64,000 bases of DNA, taken from Bin5 sp965207495. Its GTDB lineage: Bacteria; Chloroflexota; Anaerolineae; Caldilineales; Caldilineaceae. The notes beneath the pieces were generated by a model. It did no database searches and had not been told where the DNA came from. It was given only the letters and a program-made list of their open reading frames with translations. Positions 51,011-61,394 of this stretch are shown here, one piece after another. How positions within the stretch are numbered: the stretch's first letter is position 1; each line of letters starts with the position of its first letter. The position numbers were made by a program, and so were the translations under genes. The stretch spans positions 4,216,001-4,280,000 of the forward strand of contig OZ242287.1 of assembly GCA_965207495.1 (NCBI GenBank). Direction: 5' to 3'.

Positions 51011-51099
51011 CTTCCAGATTCTGTCTTTGGTAGTTCCAAGCGCACGCGGCAGCACACAAGAGCCGATTACGAACGACCGAGAGCTGTTATGAGGAATCT

Positions 51100-53010
51100 A
51101 TGTTGGACTTAGCCTGGCTTATTCTGGTATTTCCCTCACTGGGCGCGCTGATAAACCTGTTTGTCGGTGACAAACTGAGGGAGCGGGGTATCCATATCGT
51201 TGCCTCCGGCGCGGTGGTCCTCTCCTTCATTGTCAGCCTGGGGCTCTTCTTTGGTCTGTCGGGCCTTGATGAGCATCACCGTACCGTAACCGTTCATCTG
51301 TGGGACTGGATAACCATAGGAAGCTTTACGGCTCCGGCGGCACTGCTGATTGACCCGCTCAGCGTGACGATGGCCCTGGTCGTAACCGGGGTTGGCGCGC
51401 TGATCCACATATACGCCGGCGGCTACATGCACGGCGAGCAGAACTTTCAGCGCTTTTTTGTCTATCTGAATTTTTTCATCCTGGCGATGCTGGTGCTGAT
51501 ACTCAGCAACAACTTTGTTGGGATGTTTGTTGGCTGGGAAGGCGTTGGCCTGGCGTCGTATCTGCTCATTGGATTCTATTTCGACCGCCATGACGAGTCC
51601 TATGGCCACTACGCAGATGCCGGCAAAAAGGCGTTCCTGGTCAACCGGATCGGCGACTTCGGCATGATGCTGGCTGTTTTCCTGATCTGGACCGGTGTCG
51701 GGACAGTTGTTTTCGAGGAAGTTTCTCTGGGGGCCGGCGCGTTGACCACCGGCGCGACGACGGCGGTTTGCCTGTTGCTCCTGCTGGCCGCGACTGGCAA
51801 GAGCGCGCAGTTGCCGCTGTTCGTCTGGCTGCCGGACGCTATGGCCGGGCCGACTCCTGTATCCGCGCTCATCCATGCGGCGACGATGGTGACCGCTGGG
51901 ATCTACATGGTGGCGCGAACGCACTTCCTATGGGAGCTTGCGCCGATGGCGGGCAGTCTCGCGGCCTGGGTGGGAGGCCTGACGGCGCTGCTGGCGGCGT
52001 CGATTGCGCTGACGCAGGTTGACTTGAAGAAAATCCTCGCGTACTCAACGATATCGCAGTTGGGTTTCATGATGCTGGGCGTTGGGGTTGGGGCCTATGC
52101 ATTTGCCATCTTTCACCTGGTAACGCACGCATTCTTTAAGGCGCTGCTTTTTCTGGCAGCCGGCAATGTTATGCACGGTCTGCCCGACGGCGAGCTGGAC
52201 ATTCGCAAGATGGGAAATCTGCGGGCGAAGATGCCGACGACTTACAAGCTGTTTCTGATCGGCGCAGCAGCTCTGGCGGGCCTACCCCTGCTGTCGGGTT
52301 TTTTCTCGAAAGACGGGATCCTGCTGCATGTTGCCAATTTCAACATACTTCTCTATCTGATCGGTCTGTTCACGGCTTTGTTAACGGCGTTTTACAGTTT
52401 TCGGGCCGTCTTCATGGCCTTCTGGGGTGAGGCGCGCGACCAGCACGTCCATGAGCATGCGCACGAAAGCCCGACCGTTATGACGGCGCCGCTCTGGGTC
52501 CTGGCTGTCCTGGCCGTGATAGGCGGAGCACTGAACCTGCCATTCCTGCTCACCATGGAACACTATCTGGAGGCGGCCGTTGGCATACCCGCTTTCCATC
52601 CGAACGTAACGATGGAGTTGGTGCTGTTGGTGGTCAGTGCAATTGTGGCTGTGGCCGGCGTTGGACTGGCCTACGGGCGCTATATCAAGGGGTCTTCAAC
52701 CGCTGCCGGGAGGTTTTCGGCGGGCGTTGCGAGGCTGGTCGGCCCGTTTGAACCGTTGGCCCGCAACAAGTGGTATGTGGATGAGATTTACGCTGCGTGG
52801 ATCGTCGAACCTCTTCTTGCTCTATCCGATTGGTTCAACCAGGTAGTCGACCAGGGCGTGGTTGACGGCGCGGTAAATCTCATCGGCCAGGCAAATCTGG
52901 CGATGGGGGGCGCCCTGCGCAAGGTCCACAACGGACTGGTACCAACATACGCGTTGAGTCTTTTCTGCGGTGTCGTGGCCCTACTCTTGTGGTTTGTGAT
53001 TGGGGGCTAG
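51100..53010 (+). CDS. nuoL: Complex I subunit NuoL, right locus
   Basis: This is a 636-residue distal pump subunit with a C-terminal lateral helix. Glu in FVGWEGVGLASYLLIGFYF, Lys in GKSAQLPLFVWLPDAMAGPTPVSA and Lys in THAFFKALLFLAAGN are present. A short His-rich patch (HVHEHAHE) lies near residue 450. GAGGAA precedes the ATG. Confidence 0.97.
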   Translation: MLDLAWLILVFPSLGALINLFVGDKLRERGIHIVASGAVVLSFIVSLGLFFGLSGLDEHHRTVTVHLWDWITIGSFTAPAALLIDPLSVTMALVVTGVGALIHIYAGGYMHGEQNFQRFFVYLNFFILAMLVLILSNNFVGMFVGWEGVGLASYLLIGFYFDRHDESYGHYADAGKKAFLVNRIGDFGMMLAVFLIWTGVGTVVFEEVSLGAGALTTGATTAVCLLLLLAATGKSAQLPLFVWLPDAMAGPTPVSALIHAATMVTAGIYMVARTHFLWELAPMAGSLAAWVGGLTALLAASIALTQVDLKKILAYSTISQLGFMMLGVGVGAYAFAIFHLVTHAFFKALLFLAAGNVMHGLPDGELDIRKMGNLRAKMPTTYKLFLIGAAALAGLPLLSGFFSKDGILLHVANFNILLYLIGLFTALLTAFYSFRAVFMAFWGEARDQHVHEHAHESPTVMTAPLWVLAVLAVIGGALNLPFLLTMEHYLEAAVGIPAFHPNVTMELVLLVVSAIVAVAGVGLAYGRYIKGSSTAAGRFSAGVARLVGPFEPLARNKWYVDEIYAAWIVEPLLALSDWFNQVVDQGVVDGAVNLIGQANLAMGGALRKVHNGLVPTYALSLFCGVVALLLWFVIGG

Positions 53011-53075
53011 CGGTGCAAGACGCTTCAGGCCAGGCACAGACCACATTCAGCTAACGACCATTCATTGGTATTTCT

Positions 53076-54605
53076 ATGCTCTCGATTCTCACGTTTTTGC
53101 CCGTAGTCGGCGCCATCGTCGTTCTGCTGGCGCCGAGCGATAGCCTCAAAAAGTGGTTGGCATTCGGCGCAACCATCGCCACCTTTGTGGTGAGCCTCCT
53201 GCTGCTGCCCGGCTGGCAAGAGATTCCGGACATGCAGTTCGTAGAGCGGTATGCGTGGATGCCGGACCTGAATATCTACTATCACCTGGGCGTGGACGGG
53301 ATCAGCCTATGGTTGGTTCTGTTGACGACACTGCTGATGCCGATCGCGGTGGCGTTCAGCAACCAGCATATCAAGCAGAATCTTGGCGGGTATCTGGCTC
53401 TGATGTTGCTGATGGAGACGGCTGTGCTGGGCGTCTTTCTCGCCCTGGATCTCGTGCTGTTCTATGTTTTCTGGGAGTTCAGCCTGATCCCAATGGCCTT
53501 CCTGATCGGCAAGTGGGGCAGCAAGAATCGCATTTACGCCGCCATCAAGTTTTTCCTGTACACGCTAGCAGGTTCGGCGCTGATGCTGGTGGCAATTCTG
53601 GCGCTCTATTTCAATGCAGGCACATTCGACCTGCTCGAGTTACAGCGCGCGGGTCTGCCTCCGGGATTGCAACAGTTGGCCTTTCTGGCGTTTGCGCTGG
53701 CGTTCGCGATTAAGGTGCCACTGTTTCCCTTTCACACATGGCTGCCTGATGCACACGTTGAGGCGCCCACTGCAGGCTCGGTCATACTGGCCGGCGTGCT
53801 CCTGAAGCTGGGTACCTACGGATTTTTGCGATTTGCCTTACCGTTATTCCCGGTAGCCGTCGCCAATTATGCTACGCTCATTTCGATTCTGGCAGTGATC
53901 GGCATTCTTTACGGCGCACTGGTCGCGCTGGCGCAGCGGGATTTGAAGTCGCTGGTGGCGTACTCCTCTGTCGCGCACATGGGGTTCGTTGTGTTGGGGA
54001 TTTTCGCGCTGAATGAGCAAGGGATCAGCGGGGCTGTTCTGCAGATGGTCAATCATGGTCTCAGCACCGGGGCGCTCTTCCTGATGGTAGGGATGCTATA
54101 CGAGCGGCGGCATACGCGGCTACTGAAGGACTACGGCGGCCTCTGGGCCAGTGTCCCGATCTTTTCGTTCTTTTTCCTGGTTGTGGCGATGAGCAGCGCG
54201 GGCCTCCCCGGACTGAACGGATTTATCGGCGAGTTTGCTATCTTGCTCGGCACATACAAGAGCTCTCCAATTCTTGCGGTCCTCGGCACAGCCGGCGTCA
54301 TCCTGGCCGCGTGGTATCTGCTGCATGCATTCAGACAGGTGGCGCAGGGCGCGCTGACAAATCCTGCCAATTTTAGGGAGAATTTGCCTGATCTGAACTG
54401 GAAGGAGATCGGTCAGCTGGTGCCGCTCGTGCTGCTGTTCTTCGCCATTGGGTTGGCACCCAACTTCTTCCTGGACAAGATCAATCCCTCTGTGGCGGCG
54501 CTGGAGGTTGTTCAGGCGCCAGTAAGTGGACACGAGTTGCTGGTGGATAGCAGTGACCAGTCGCCGCAGGATTCCGACATCAATCTTCTGACCACAATCT
54601 ACTAA
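53076..54605 (+). CDS. nuoM: Complex I subunit NuoM, right locus
   Basis: This is a 509-residue pump subunit. Glu in FYVFWEFSLIP, Lys in IKVPLFPFHTWLPDAHVEAPT, Lys in LLKLGTYG, and Glu in GFIGEF are kept. It starts 65 bp after nuoL. Confidence 0.97.
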   Translation: MLSILTFLPVVGAIVVLLAPSDSLKKWLAFGATIATFVVSLLLLPGWQEIPDMQFVERYAWMPDLNIYYHLGVDGISLWLVLLTTLLMPIAVAFSNQHIKQNLGGYLALMLLMETAVLGVFLALDLVLFYVFWEFSLIPMAFLIGKWGSKNRIYAAIKFFLYTLAGSALMLVAILALYFNAGTFDLLELQRAGLPPGLQQLAFLAFALAFAIKVPLFPFHTWLPDAHVEAPTAGSVILAGVLLKLGTYGFLRFALPLFPVAVANYATLISILAVIGILYGALVALAQRDLKSLVAYSSVAHMGFVVLGIFALNEQGISGAVLQMVNHGLSTGALFLMVGMLYERRHTRLLKDYGGLWASVPIFSFFFLVVAMSSAGLPGLNGFIGEFAILLGTYKSSPILAVLGTAGVILAAWYLLHAFRQVAQGALTNPANFRENLPDLNWKEIGQLVPLVLLFFAIGLAPNFFLDKINPSVAALEVVQAPVSGHELLVDSSDQSPQDSDINLLTTIY

Positions 54606-54610
54606 CCTCT

Positions 54611-56077
54611 ATGGACACCGCCCTACTCTTTGACAATGCAATCGTTCTTCTGCCGGAGATTGTTCTGGCGGTAGGCGTGATGGTCCTGATGATGGTCGAC
54701 ATCGGCCGCCGCGGACAAGATGACTCTTCGTTTCTGGCCGGTCTTTCGGTGGCAATCCTGTTGTTGGGGATCGGCGCGTCAGTTCTCATTTGGGGCAGGC
54801 CGCCGGTCGAGTATCTGGACGGGGCGGTATCTGACGGATTTGCACTGAGTGTGCGGTTGGTCATCCTGCTTGCCGGCGTCCTGGGCGTGTTCCTGAGCCG
54901 AAATCGTTTCCCGGCGATTGAGCGTCAAGGGGGCGCCTTCTATTCTCTGTACCTCCTGGCGATCATCGGCATGATGTTGATGGGGACGGCTACGAACTTG
55001 ATTGTCCTCTTCATTGCCCTGGAGATCTTTTCGCTTGCCCTTTACATTTTGAGCGGCTTCTACCGGGACAGCCCACGCAGCATCGAAGCTGCCATGAAGT
55101 ACTTTCTCCTGGGGGCATTCGCCAGCACCTTTTTCGTTTACGGCTCTGCGCTTCTTTACGGCGCGGGCGGCAGCGCCCATTACACTCGCATCCACGAGAC
55201 GCTCGCGACGGGGGGCGGCAACCCCTCGCTCGTCTTTCCCGGTATCGCGCTTCTGCTGGTCGGATTCGGCTTTAAGGTGAGCCTTGTCCCGTTCCACATG
55301 TGGACGCCGGACGTATACCAAGGCGCGCCAACGCCGGTGACGGCGTTTATGAGTGTGGGCACAAAGGCCGCGGCCTTTGCGGGTTTCTTCCGGCTGATGA
55401 TGACTGCCCTTCCCTCTTTTCATGACCAGTGGGCCACGCCCCTGGCGATTCTCGCCGTCCTCACCATGACGGTTGGCAACCTGACGGCGCTGCGCCAGAG
55501 CAGCGTGAAACGGATGCTGGCCTACTCGGGCATCGCCCACGCCGGCAACATCCTCATCGCGCTGGTGGCGGGGACAGGCGCGGCTTCTTCGGCGGCCGCC
55601 TTCTATCTCTTTGCGTATGCATTCATGAATATCGGCGCGTTTGCGGTGATCATTGCCTTCGAAAAGCAGGCCGGGGACGACAATGATTTGGAGCAGAGCA
55701 GTATGGCCGGCGCGTCTGAGAGATTCCCTGCGCTGGCGGCGGCGATGGCGATATTCATGCTCAGTCTGAGCGGGATTCCACCGCTGGCCGGATTTTTTGG
55801 TAAGTTTCTGGTCTTCAAGGCGGCCGTGGAGGCGGGCTGGGCCTGGCTGGTGGTGATCGGGGTACTCAACAGCGCCATCAGCGCTTACTACTATCTGCGA
55901 GTGGTTGTTGCTATGTATTTCCAGCAACCGGAAGAGACCGGAGAAGAGGAAGAGACTCTCGCAGCGCCTGCTACGCGATCCTCACTCTTTGTCGTCACCG
56001 TCTCGGCTGTGGCGGTCGTCGTCATCGGCCTGCAGCCGGGGTTGTGGGCAGACCTGCTGAGAGGATTGGGGCAGTAA
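54611..56077 (+). CDS. nuoN: Complex I subunit NuoN, right locus
   Basis: This is a 488-residue pump subunit with FIALEIFSLALYIL, GFKVSLVPFHMWTPDVYQGAPTPVTA and GIAHAGNIL. It starts 5 bp after nuoM and is the last gene of the complete complex I operon. A 7-bp GC hairpin (56090-56096/56109-56115) without a T-run lies before convergent rodA. Confidence 0.97.
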   Translation: MDTALLFDNAIVLLPEIVLAVGVMVLMMVDIGRRGQDDSSFLAGLSVAILLLGIGASVLIWGRPPVEYLDGAVSDGFALSVRLVILLAGVLGVFLSRNRFPAIERQGGAFYSLYLLAIIGMMLMGTATNLIVLFIALEIFSLALYILSGFYRDSPRSIEAAMKYFLLGAFASTFFVYGSALLYGAGGSAHYTRIHETLATGGGNPSLVFPGIALLLVGFGFKVSLVPFHMWTPDVYQGAPTPVTAFMSVGTKAAAFAGFFRLMMTALPSFHDQWATPLAILAVLTMTVGNLTALRQSSVKRMLAYSGIAHAGNILIALVAGTGAASSAAAFYLFAYAFMNIGAFAVIIAFEKQAGDDNDLEQSSMAGASERFPALAAAMAIFMLSLSGIPPLAGFFGKFLVFKAAVEAGWAWLVVIGVLNSAISAYYYLRVVVAMYFQQPEETGEEEETLAAPATRSSLFVVTVSAVAVVVIGLQPGLWADLLRGLGQ

Positions 56078-56132
56078 TCAGCTATCAAAGGCCGGCGCCT
56101 CTACCTCTGCCGGCCGGCATCGATTTCCGCAG

Positions 56133-57212
56133 CTACGCGAAATCCATCTTGCGATGGCGCATGACGACACTTTGCGCCAACCCCACTGCCACCATCATCG
56201 AAACCAGACTGCTGCCGCCGTAGCTAAGGAACGGCAGGGTCATGCCGGTGACAGGCAGGATGGCCAGATTCATTCCCACGTTTACGAAGGTCTGAAAGAA
56301 GATCAACGAGGCCACGCCAAGGGTGATCAGGCGGCCGAATTGATCCTGCGCCAGGTCAGCGATTCGCACCAGGCGCCAGATCACGAAAAACAGTAACAGC
56401 AGAACCATGACTGTGCCGACAAAGCCCAGCTCTTCGGCGATGACGCTGAAGATGAAATCTGTATGTCGAACGCGCAGGAAATGCAGTTGATTCTGTGAGC
56501 CTTCGGCCCAACCCATTCCGATCCATCCGCCGTTACCGATGCTGATTAGCGCCTGCTGCACGTTGAACGCGGCGTCGGGGTTCGAGCCGGGGTCGAGGAA
56601 GATCTCGATTCGTTCGACCATGTAGTCCTGAAGTGTTCCCTGCAGTATTGGCCACGCTGCCGCGCCTGCGGCGAGGCCAAGCAGGATGTGGAGCAGTCGA
56701 ACGCCGCTAATGAGAATCAAGGTTCCACTGATGAAGGCAAGGGTGACCGTCATTCCCAGATCAGGCTGGACATATACCAGACCCAGGGGCAGAAGGAGCA
56801 GGACGATGACGCCTAACAGATAGGGAAGCCTTCGAATTCGATCCTGAAAGCGACTCAGGTACCATGCCAGGAAGACGATGAGCAGAAACTTTCCTGCCTC
56901 AGTGGGCTGCACGTCGACGCCCAGATTCAGCCAGCGCTGGGCGCCGCTCTTGACCTCGCCGACGAGATAGACTGCCAGAAGCGAGGCCATGAGCAGGATG
57001 TAGCTCGGTTGAGCCAACAGTTCCAGGTGTCTGTAGTCAAAGAGGGCTGCTGTAATGAGGGCAATTGCGCCCAGGATAGTAAAGACCAGCTGTCTTTGCC
57101 AGTAGTCGGCCAGCGCGATGGTGGTGAAGGTGGCGCTGTAGGTCATGGCGATGCCGATACCGCAAAGGAGCAGCACGCAAAAGAACAGTGGTCGGTCGAA
57201 GTGTCTGATCAT
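56133..57212 (-). CDS. rodA: Peptidoglycan polymerase RodA
   Basis: This is a SEDS-family glycosyltransferase for side-wall peptidoglycan (359 residues, about ten helices). The SEDS signature region NVGMNLAILPVTGMTLPFLSYGGSS is near residue 320. QPDLGMTVTL and the loop with WGMGWAEGSQNQL-like residues are also typical. RodA is preferred over FtsW because of the neighbouring mrdA (PBP2) and mre genes. It is the last gene of the shape locus. Confidence 0.92.
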   Translation of the reverse strand: MIRHFDRPLFFCVLLLCGIGIAMTYSATFTTIALADYWQRQLVFTILGAIALITAALFDYRHLELLAQPSYILLMASLLAVYLVGEVKSGAQRWLNLGVDVQPTEAGKFLLIVFLAWYLSRFQDRIRRLPYLLGVIVLLLLPLGLVYVQPDLGMTVTLAFISGTLILISGVRLLHILLGLAAGAAAWPILQGTLQDYMVERIEIFLDPGSNPDAAFNVQQALISIGNGGWIGMGWAEGSQNQLHFLRVRHTDFIFSVIAEELGFVGTVMVLLLLFFVIWRLVRIADLAQDQFGRLITLGVASLIFFQTFVNVGMNLAILPVTGMTLPFLSYGGSSLVSMMVAVGLAQSVVMRHRKMDFA

Positions 57213-57234
57213 CGGATGTTCGGATGTTTGCCCG

Positions 57235-58104
57235 TTATAGACCGATGAGACGCCGCAGGCGCTCGGGCCAGCTGACCTCCGGGAAATGCATCAGCGGGAC
57301 ATTGTATCCCAGCAGTCGCTGGGCGATGTTATGGTAGGCACGGCTGACATATTTTTTGCGTTCGAGAGCAACGGGCCAGCCTTTGTTCGACGAAACGGTG
57401 ATCTGGTCGTCATGGGGCACGATACCCAAGAGATCGATGCTCAGAATGCTCAGAATGTCATGCCTGCTCATCATCTCCTTCCGCCTCACCAGACGAGGAT
57501 TGTAGCGATTGATGACGAGCCGCGCCTGTGTGTTCAGATCGCGTTCCAGCAGATAGATGACTTTGTCAGCATCGCGCAGCGCACTGACCTCCGGCGTTGT
57601 GACGATGATCACTTCCGAAGCTGCGGCGATCGCGTTCTGAAAGCCCAGTTCGATGCCGGCGGGAGAGTCCACCAGGACGAAATCGGCGATTGTTCGCAGC
57701 TCCTGGCAGAGCGTCATCATCTGGTCGGGTGCGACGGCGGTTTTGTCGCGCGTCTGGGAGCTTGGCAAGAGGTACAGTTCGTCTACGCGCTTGTCGGGCA
57801 CGAGGGATTCATGCAGTGAGCAACGCCCCTCAATCACGTCAACAAGATTGTAGACGACCCGGCTCTCCAACCCCATGACGATGTCGAGGTTTCTGAGGCC
57901 GATGTCAGCATCAACTACAATCACTCGCTGACCTGCCATCGCCAGAGCTGTACCCAGGTTGGCTGTGGTTGTCGTCTTGCCCACCCCTCCTTTGCCGGAC
58001 GTCAAAGTCAGGACGAGGCCCCCATCCGCACCGGCGTCACGATTGCCCGGGGTTGCTTGGGCGGCGGGCGAGAGTTCCCCCTTCACTGTATCACCTGTTT
58101 GCAT
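57235..58104 (-). CDS. minD: Septum site-determining ATPase MinD
   Basis: This is a membrane-associated ATPase of division-site placement (289 residues, including an N-terminal extension of about 28). The deviant Walker A TSGKGGVGKTT is at 35-45, followed by VIVVDADIGLRNLDIVMGLE and FVLVDSPAGIE. It overlaps minC by 14 bp. The C-terminus WPERLRRLIGL looks like an amphipathic membrane-targeting helix. Confidence 0.96.
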   Translation of the reverse strand: MQTGDTVKGELSPAAQATPGNRDAGADGGLVLTLTSGKGGVGKTTTTANLGTALAMAGQRVIVVDADIGLRNLDIVMGLESRVVYNLVDVIEGRCSLHESLVPDKRVDELYLLPSSQTRDKTAVAPDQMMTLCQELRTIADFVLVDSPAGIELGFQNAIAAASEVIIVTTPEVSALRDADKVIYLLERDLNTQARLVINRYNPRLVRRKEMMSRHDILSILSIDLLGIVPHDDQITVSSNKGWPVALERKKYVSRAYHNIAQRLLGYNVPLMHFPEVSWPERLRRLIGL

Positions 58105-59044
58105 CCCAGGGGTCCACGATTATCTGATTGTCTATGACTCTAGCCACCTCGGGCCTGCCGCTGCTCTCTCGCTTCCAGAACCAGTAGCCTGGATTGTTGG
58201 ATGCCCCTTTGGGCGTCATGGCAATGTGCCGGGCGATCCGCATTTGCACGGGTTCAAAATCCAGTGCGGCGACCACGGCACTGGCGTCTCCCATGGCGCC
58301 GGCGTGCACGGTTCCTCGCAGGCGCCCCCATATCAGTACGTCGCCCCCGCTAATTACCTGCGCACCCGGGTTGACATCGCCCAGAATGACTACTGAGCCG
58401 GCGTGGCGAATCGACTGGCCGGAGCGCAGATTTCCCCGGTAGATGTAGGGCGGGGGCGCGGATTCGACGTTGGGCTCGTCTGCCCAGGGTGTGACGGCAG
58501 CTTGTTCACCGTCTCTCTCTGTCACGCCCGGCTCCTGTGTCAGGGGCGCGAACGGCGACGCGTGAAAGTCGCTGCCGGGCGGTGGGCCGCCATCGTCGCG
58601 AAGGGAGGCCGGGTAAAGCCTGCGCGCTGCCTGGGAAAGAAAACTTTCTCCGTTTCTCTCTGGCCTGCGTTCCAGTCTGACTACAGGCGGGGGCGTGTCG
58701 CCTTCCCAAATGACGTCCAGTCCCAACTGCTTTGCGACCTGAAAAGAATCTCTATTGCCTGTGTGCAAAGAGACCAGGACGATATTCTGTTCTTCCAGCA
58801 CTTCATTCACTTCCTGAAGGTGGTCTGCAGTGACTGTTCGGTCGCCAATGGCCAGGGACATACGCTCGTCCCGGAAGAAGCCGTCCGCCTGCGAGATATG
58901 ACTGGAGAGAAAGTCCAAGACCTGCGGCCACGCACCTTTGTCGTCTGCCACTTCGACGACAGTATAGCCGCCTCGGCCTTTGATGCGGACGTCCGGTGCG
59001 GCGGTTGACCTGGCCTTCGTCGAGGAAACGCTGTGTGTACTCAT
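58091..59044 (-). CDS. minC: Septum site-determining protein MinC
   Basis: This is a division inhibitor that acts on FtsZ with MinD. The N-terminal MinC domain is followed by a variable Pro-rich linker and the C-terminal beta-helix (IYRGNLRSGQSIRHAGSVVILGDVNPGAQVISGGDVLIWGRLRGTVHAGA region, about 210-260). ATG 59044 is chosen because AGGA lies just upstream; the frame is open to 59098. Confidence 0.94.
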   Translation of the reverse strand: MSTHSVSSTKARSTAAPDVRIKGRGGYTVVEVADDKGAWPQVLDFLSSHISQADGFFRDERMSLAIGDRTVTADHLQEVNEVLEEQNIVLVSLHTGNRDSFQVAKQLGLDVIWEGDTPPPVVRLERRPERNGESFLSQAARRLYPASLRDDGGPPPGSDFHASPFAPLTQEPGVTERDGEQAAVTPWADEPNVESAPPPYIYRGNLRSGQSIRHAGSVVILGDVNPGAQVISGGDVLIWGRLRGTVHAGAMGDASAVVAALDFEPVQMRIARHIAMTPKGASNNPGYWFWKRESSGRPEVARVIDNQIIVDPWDANR

Positions 59045-59170
59045 TCGGTCCTTGTAGACATTAGTAGATATTTCGCCGCGGGAAACAACATATGCCAAGA
59101 GTCGGAATCTGAGAACTGAAACCTCAAGACATGGGACGCAGCGGCCGTGTCAGAGCAGGCAGGTTAGTAG

Positions 59171-61321
59171 CTAAGGGCGCAGATCGTGAAACCATGCGTG
59201 AAGCGTCTCCTGCGCGACAGGGATGGCCACGGTTGAACCTTCCCCTCCTGAGTAGACAAAGACTGTGACAACGATTTCGGGATCTTCGTAGGGAGCGTAG
59301 GCGGTATACCAGGCGTGGAACGGAAGATTCCCTTCGTGGTCGCGATCGGTGCAGTCCTGGATTTCCGGATCGTAGGCACAGAACTCTGCCGTGCCGGTCT
59401 TGCCGGCGACAGTAATACCATCGACGCGACTATCGATGGAGGTCCCGTAGGCTCCATTTACCGCGTGCCACATCCCTTTCTGGACGAAGGCAAGCAGGCC
59501 AGGGTCCAACGGCAGCCGTTCCCCAATTTCCGGTTCATATTGCCACTGCAGTCGATTTTGCGTATCAACCTTTTCCTGCACAAACTGCGGTTTGACCACA
59601 TAACCGCCATTGGCAACTACGGCGGTACTGACCAAAACCTGCATGGGCGTCCCCAATACATCGCCCTGGCCGATGGCCATATTATAGCTGTCGCCGGTGG
59701 TCCAGGATTCGGCTTTGGTCAGCCTCTTCCACTGTTCGTCCGGAACGAATGCCTGGACCTCACCGGGCAGGTCGACGCCTGTGACCTCACCGTAGCCGAA
59801 AAGGCGCATCCACTTGGCGAGGCGTTCGCTCCCCAATCCCACCATGAAGTCCGGATATCCGCCGCCCAGATAGTAGAAGAAAATGTCGTTTGAGAGGCCG
59901 AGCCCCTCGACGATGGTCATGGCGCCGTGCAGAATATTGAGTTTATGGTTCCAGCTCACGAATTGCTGGGCCTGGGTGGGATCGTCCGGGAAGAAGAAGT
60001 TAGGCAGGAAGATCGGTCCCCGATCCACAAGCGTTGTATAGGGGGTGATGACATTTTCAGCGAGAGCGCCTGTGGCAGAGACGAGCTTGAAGGTTGAGCC
60101 GGGCGGGTAAAGTCCGCCGATGGCATAGTTGTAGAGCGGGCGGCGCGTGTCGTCTTCCACTTCCAGGGCCTGATACTCCTCGCCCAGGCCCTCTGAGAAG
60201 ATATTGTTGTCGTAACTGGGCAGACTGACCAGGCCCAGCATGGCCCCATTGCGGGGGTCCATTGCCAGCGCGACGCCGTGCGGCGCGCCTGTCTCTTCAA
60301 GTTGGCGCGCGAGGGCATTGTGCATTACTTCCTGCAGGCGGATGTCCAGGCTCAGATTCAGATTCAGACCGGGTTCGGGTTCCCGGACTATGTTTACGGT
60401 TCGGCTTTCCCTGCCCAGAATATCCACTTCGACAAGCCTTTTGCCTGGGAGTCCGCGCAGGGAGTCCTGGTAGGTATATTCCAGTCCATTCAGGCCGACC
60501 GGTTCGTTGGGGTCTTCGTATCCTCTGGCGCTGTAATTGTCAGCAGCCAGTTTGGGGATGGGTCCCAAGAAGCCCAACACGTGGCCGGCAAGCTCCCTGT
60601 AAGGATATTCGCGTACGGGCTTCTGAAGTACCTGGACGCCGCGCAGCTGGTAGGTCTCTTCCGCCACCTGTAACGCTCGCGCGCGGTCCACAAACTCCAG
60701 GACTGAGATCGGCTTGTAGGAACTGCCCTGAGTCCCAATGGCGACAGCCCGCTCCAGTAGTGCCAGCAGCCCACCGATTGGGAGAGGCTCGGAGAGGTCT
60801 GGAATCAGAATTGGTACTTCCTCAATGATTTCGCGTCCTTCATCGTCCTGTTTCAGGACTTCGAGGTCAACGAGGCGGAAGGAGAGGCTGAGCCCGGCGG
60901 ATTCGACCGTATTCCTGAAGTCTTCTCGTCCCAGGCGGAGAAACATGACTTCGGCAATGCGTATCGCCATCTCCTCATCTGTATTTGCCTCCAGGACTGC
61001 CAGCAGCCTTTCCAGCGCGATTCGCTGTTCGTCGATATCGGTATTGAGGTCGTCCGGGGGCAGGTCGGCCGGTGTAACGGCAATGACAAAGCTGGGCCGA
61101 TTACGTGCCAGGATTTCGCCATTTCGATCGTAGACGACGCCGCGCGGCGCGTTGGTGTCGATCTCCCGCAATCTGTTGACGGCCGCCTGCTCCTGATATG
61201 TTGCGCCGCTAACGATCTGCAACGAATACAGACGGAAACAGAATACGAGAAAGGTTGCCGCCAGCGTGAGGCGAACGATTATAGAGGTCGTCGTCGCTGT
61301 GTGCGCTGTGCGTTCGTCCAT
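59171..61321 (-). CDS. mrdA: Penicillin-binding protein 2
   Basis: This is a peptidoglycan DD-transpeptidase partner of RodA (716 residues from ATG 61321; AAGG six bases upstream). It has an N-terminal membrane helix, a PBP dimer domain, then the catalytic motifs PGSTFKL (SxxK), LSNDIFF (SxN-like) and VAGKTGTAEF (KTG). It lies between mreD and minC. Confidence 0.95.
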   Translation of the reverse strand: MDERTAHTATTTSIIVRLTLAATFLVFCFRLYSLQIVSGATYQEQAAVNRLREIDTNAPRGVVYDRNGEILARNRPSFVIAVTPADLPPDDLNTDIDEQRIALERLLAVLEANTDEEMAIRIAEVMFLRLGREDFRNTVESAGLSLSFRLVDLEVLKQDDEGREIIEEVPILIPDLSEPLPIGGLLALLERAVAIGTQGSSYKPISVLEFVDRARALQVAEETYQLRGVQVLQKPVREYPYRELAGHVLGFLGPIPKLAADNYSARGYEDPNEPVGLNGLEYTYQDSLRGLPGKRLVEVDILGRESRTVNIVREPEPGLNLNLSLDIRLQEVMHNALARQLEETGAPHGVALAMDPRNGAMLGLVSLPSYDNNIFSEGLGEEYQALEVEDDTRRPLYNYAIGGLYPPGSTFKLVSATGALAENVITPYTTLVDRGPIFLPNFFFPDDPTQAQQFVSWNHKLNILHGAMTIVEGLGLSNDIFFYYLGGGYPDFMVGLGSERLAKWMRLFGYGEVTGVDLPGEVQAFVPDEQWKRLTKAESWTTGDSYNMAIGQGDVLGTPMQVLVSTAVVANGGYVVKPQFVQEKVDTQNRLQWQYEPEIGERLPLDPGLLAFVQKGMWHAVNGAYGTSIDSRVDGITVAGKTGTAEFCAYDPEIQDCTDRDHEGNLPFHAWYTAYAPYEDPEIVVTVFVYSGGEGSTVAIPVAQETLHAWFHDLRP

Positions 61322-61394
61322 AGTCGGCCTTTGCAGCAAGTGCTGCAGTCAGAGCTTACGTTTCGTTGGCCTTGCGGCCGTGGACAGCAGGAAC

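Noticed and set aside
56090..56115. GC hairpin between nuoN and rodA as a bidirectional terminator
   Set aside because: The stem is only 7 bp, with a 12-nt loop and no T-run on either side. Too weak to call.
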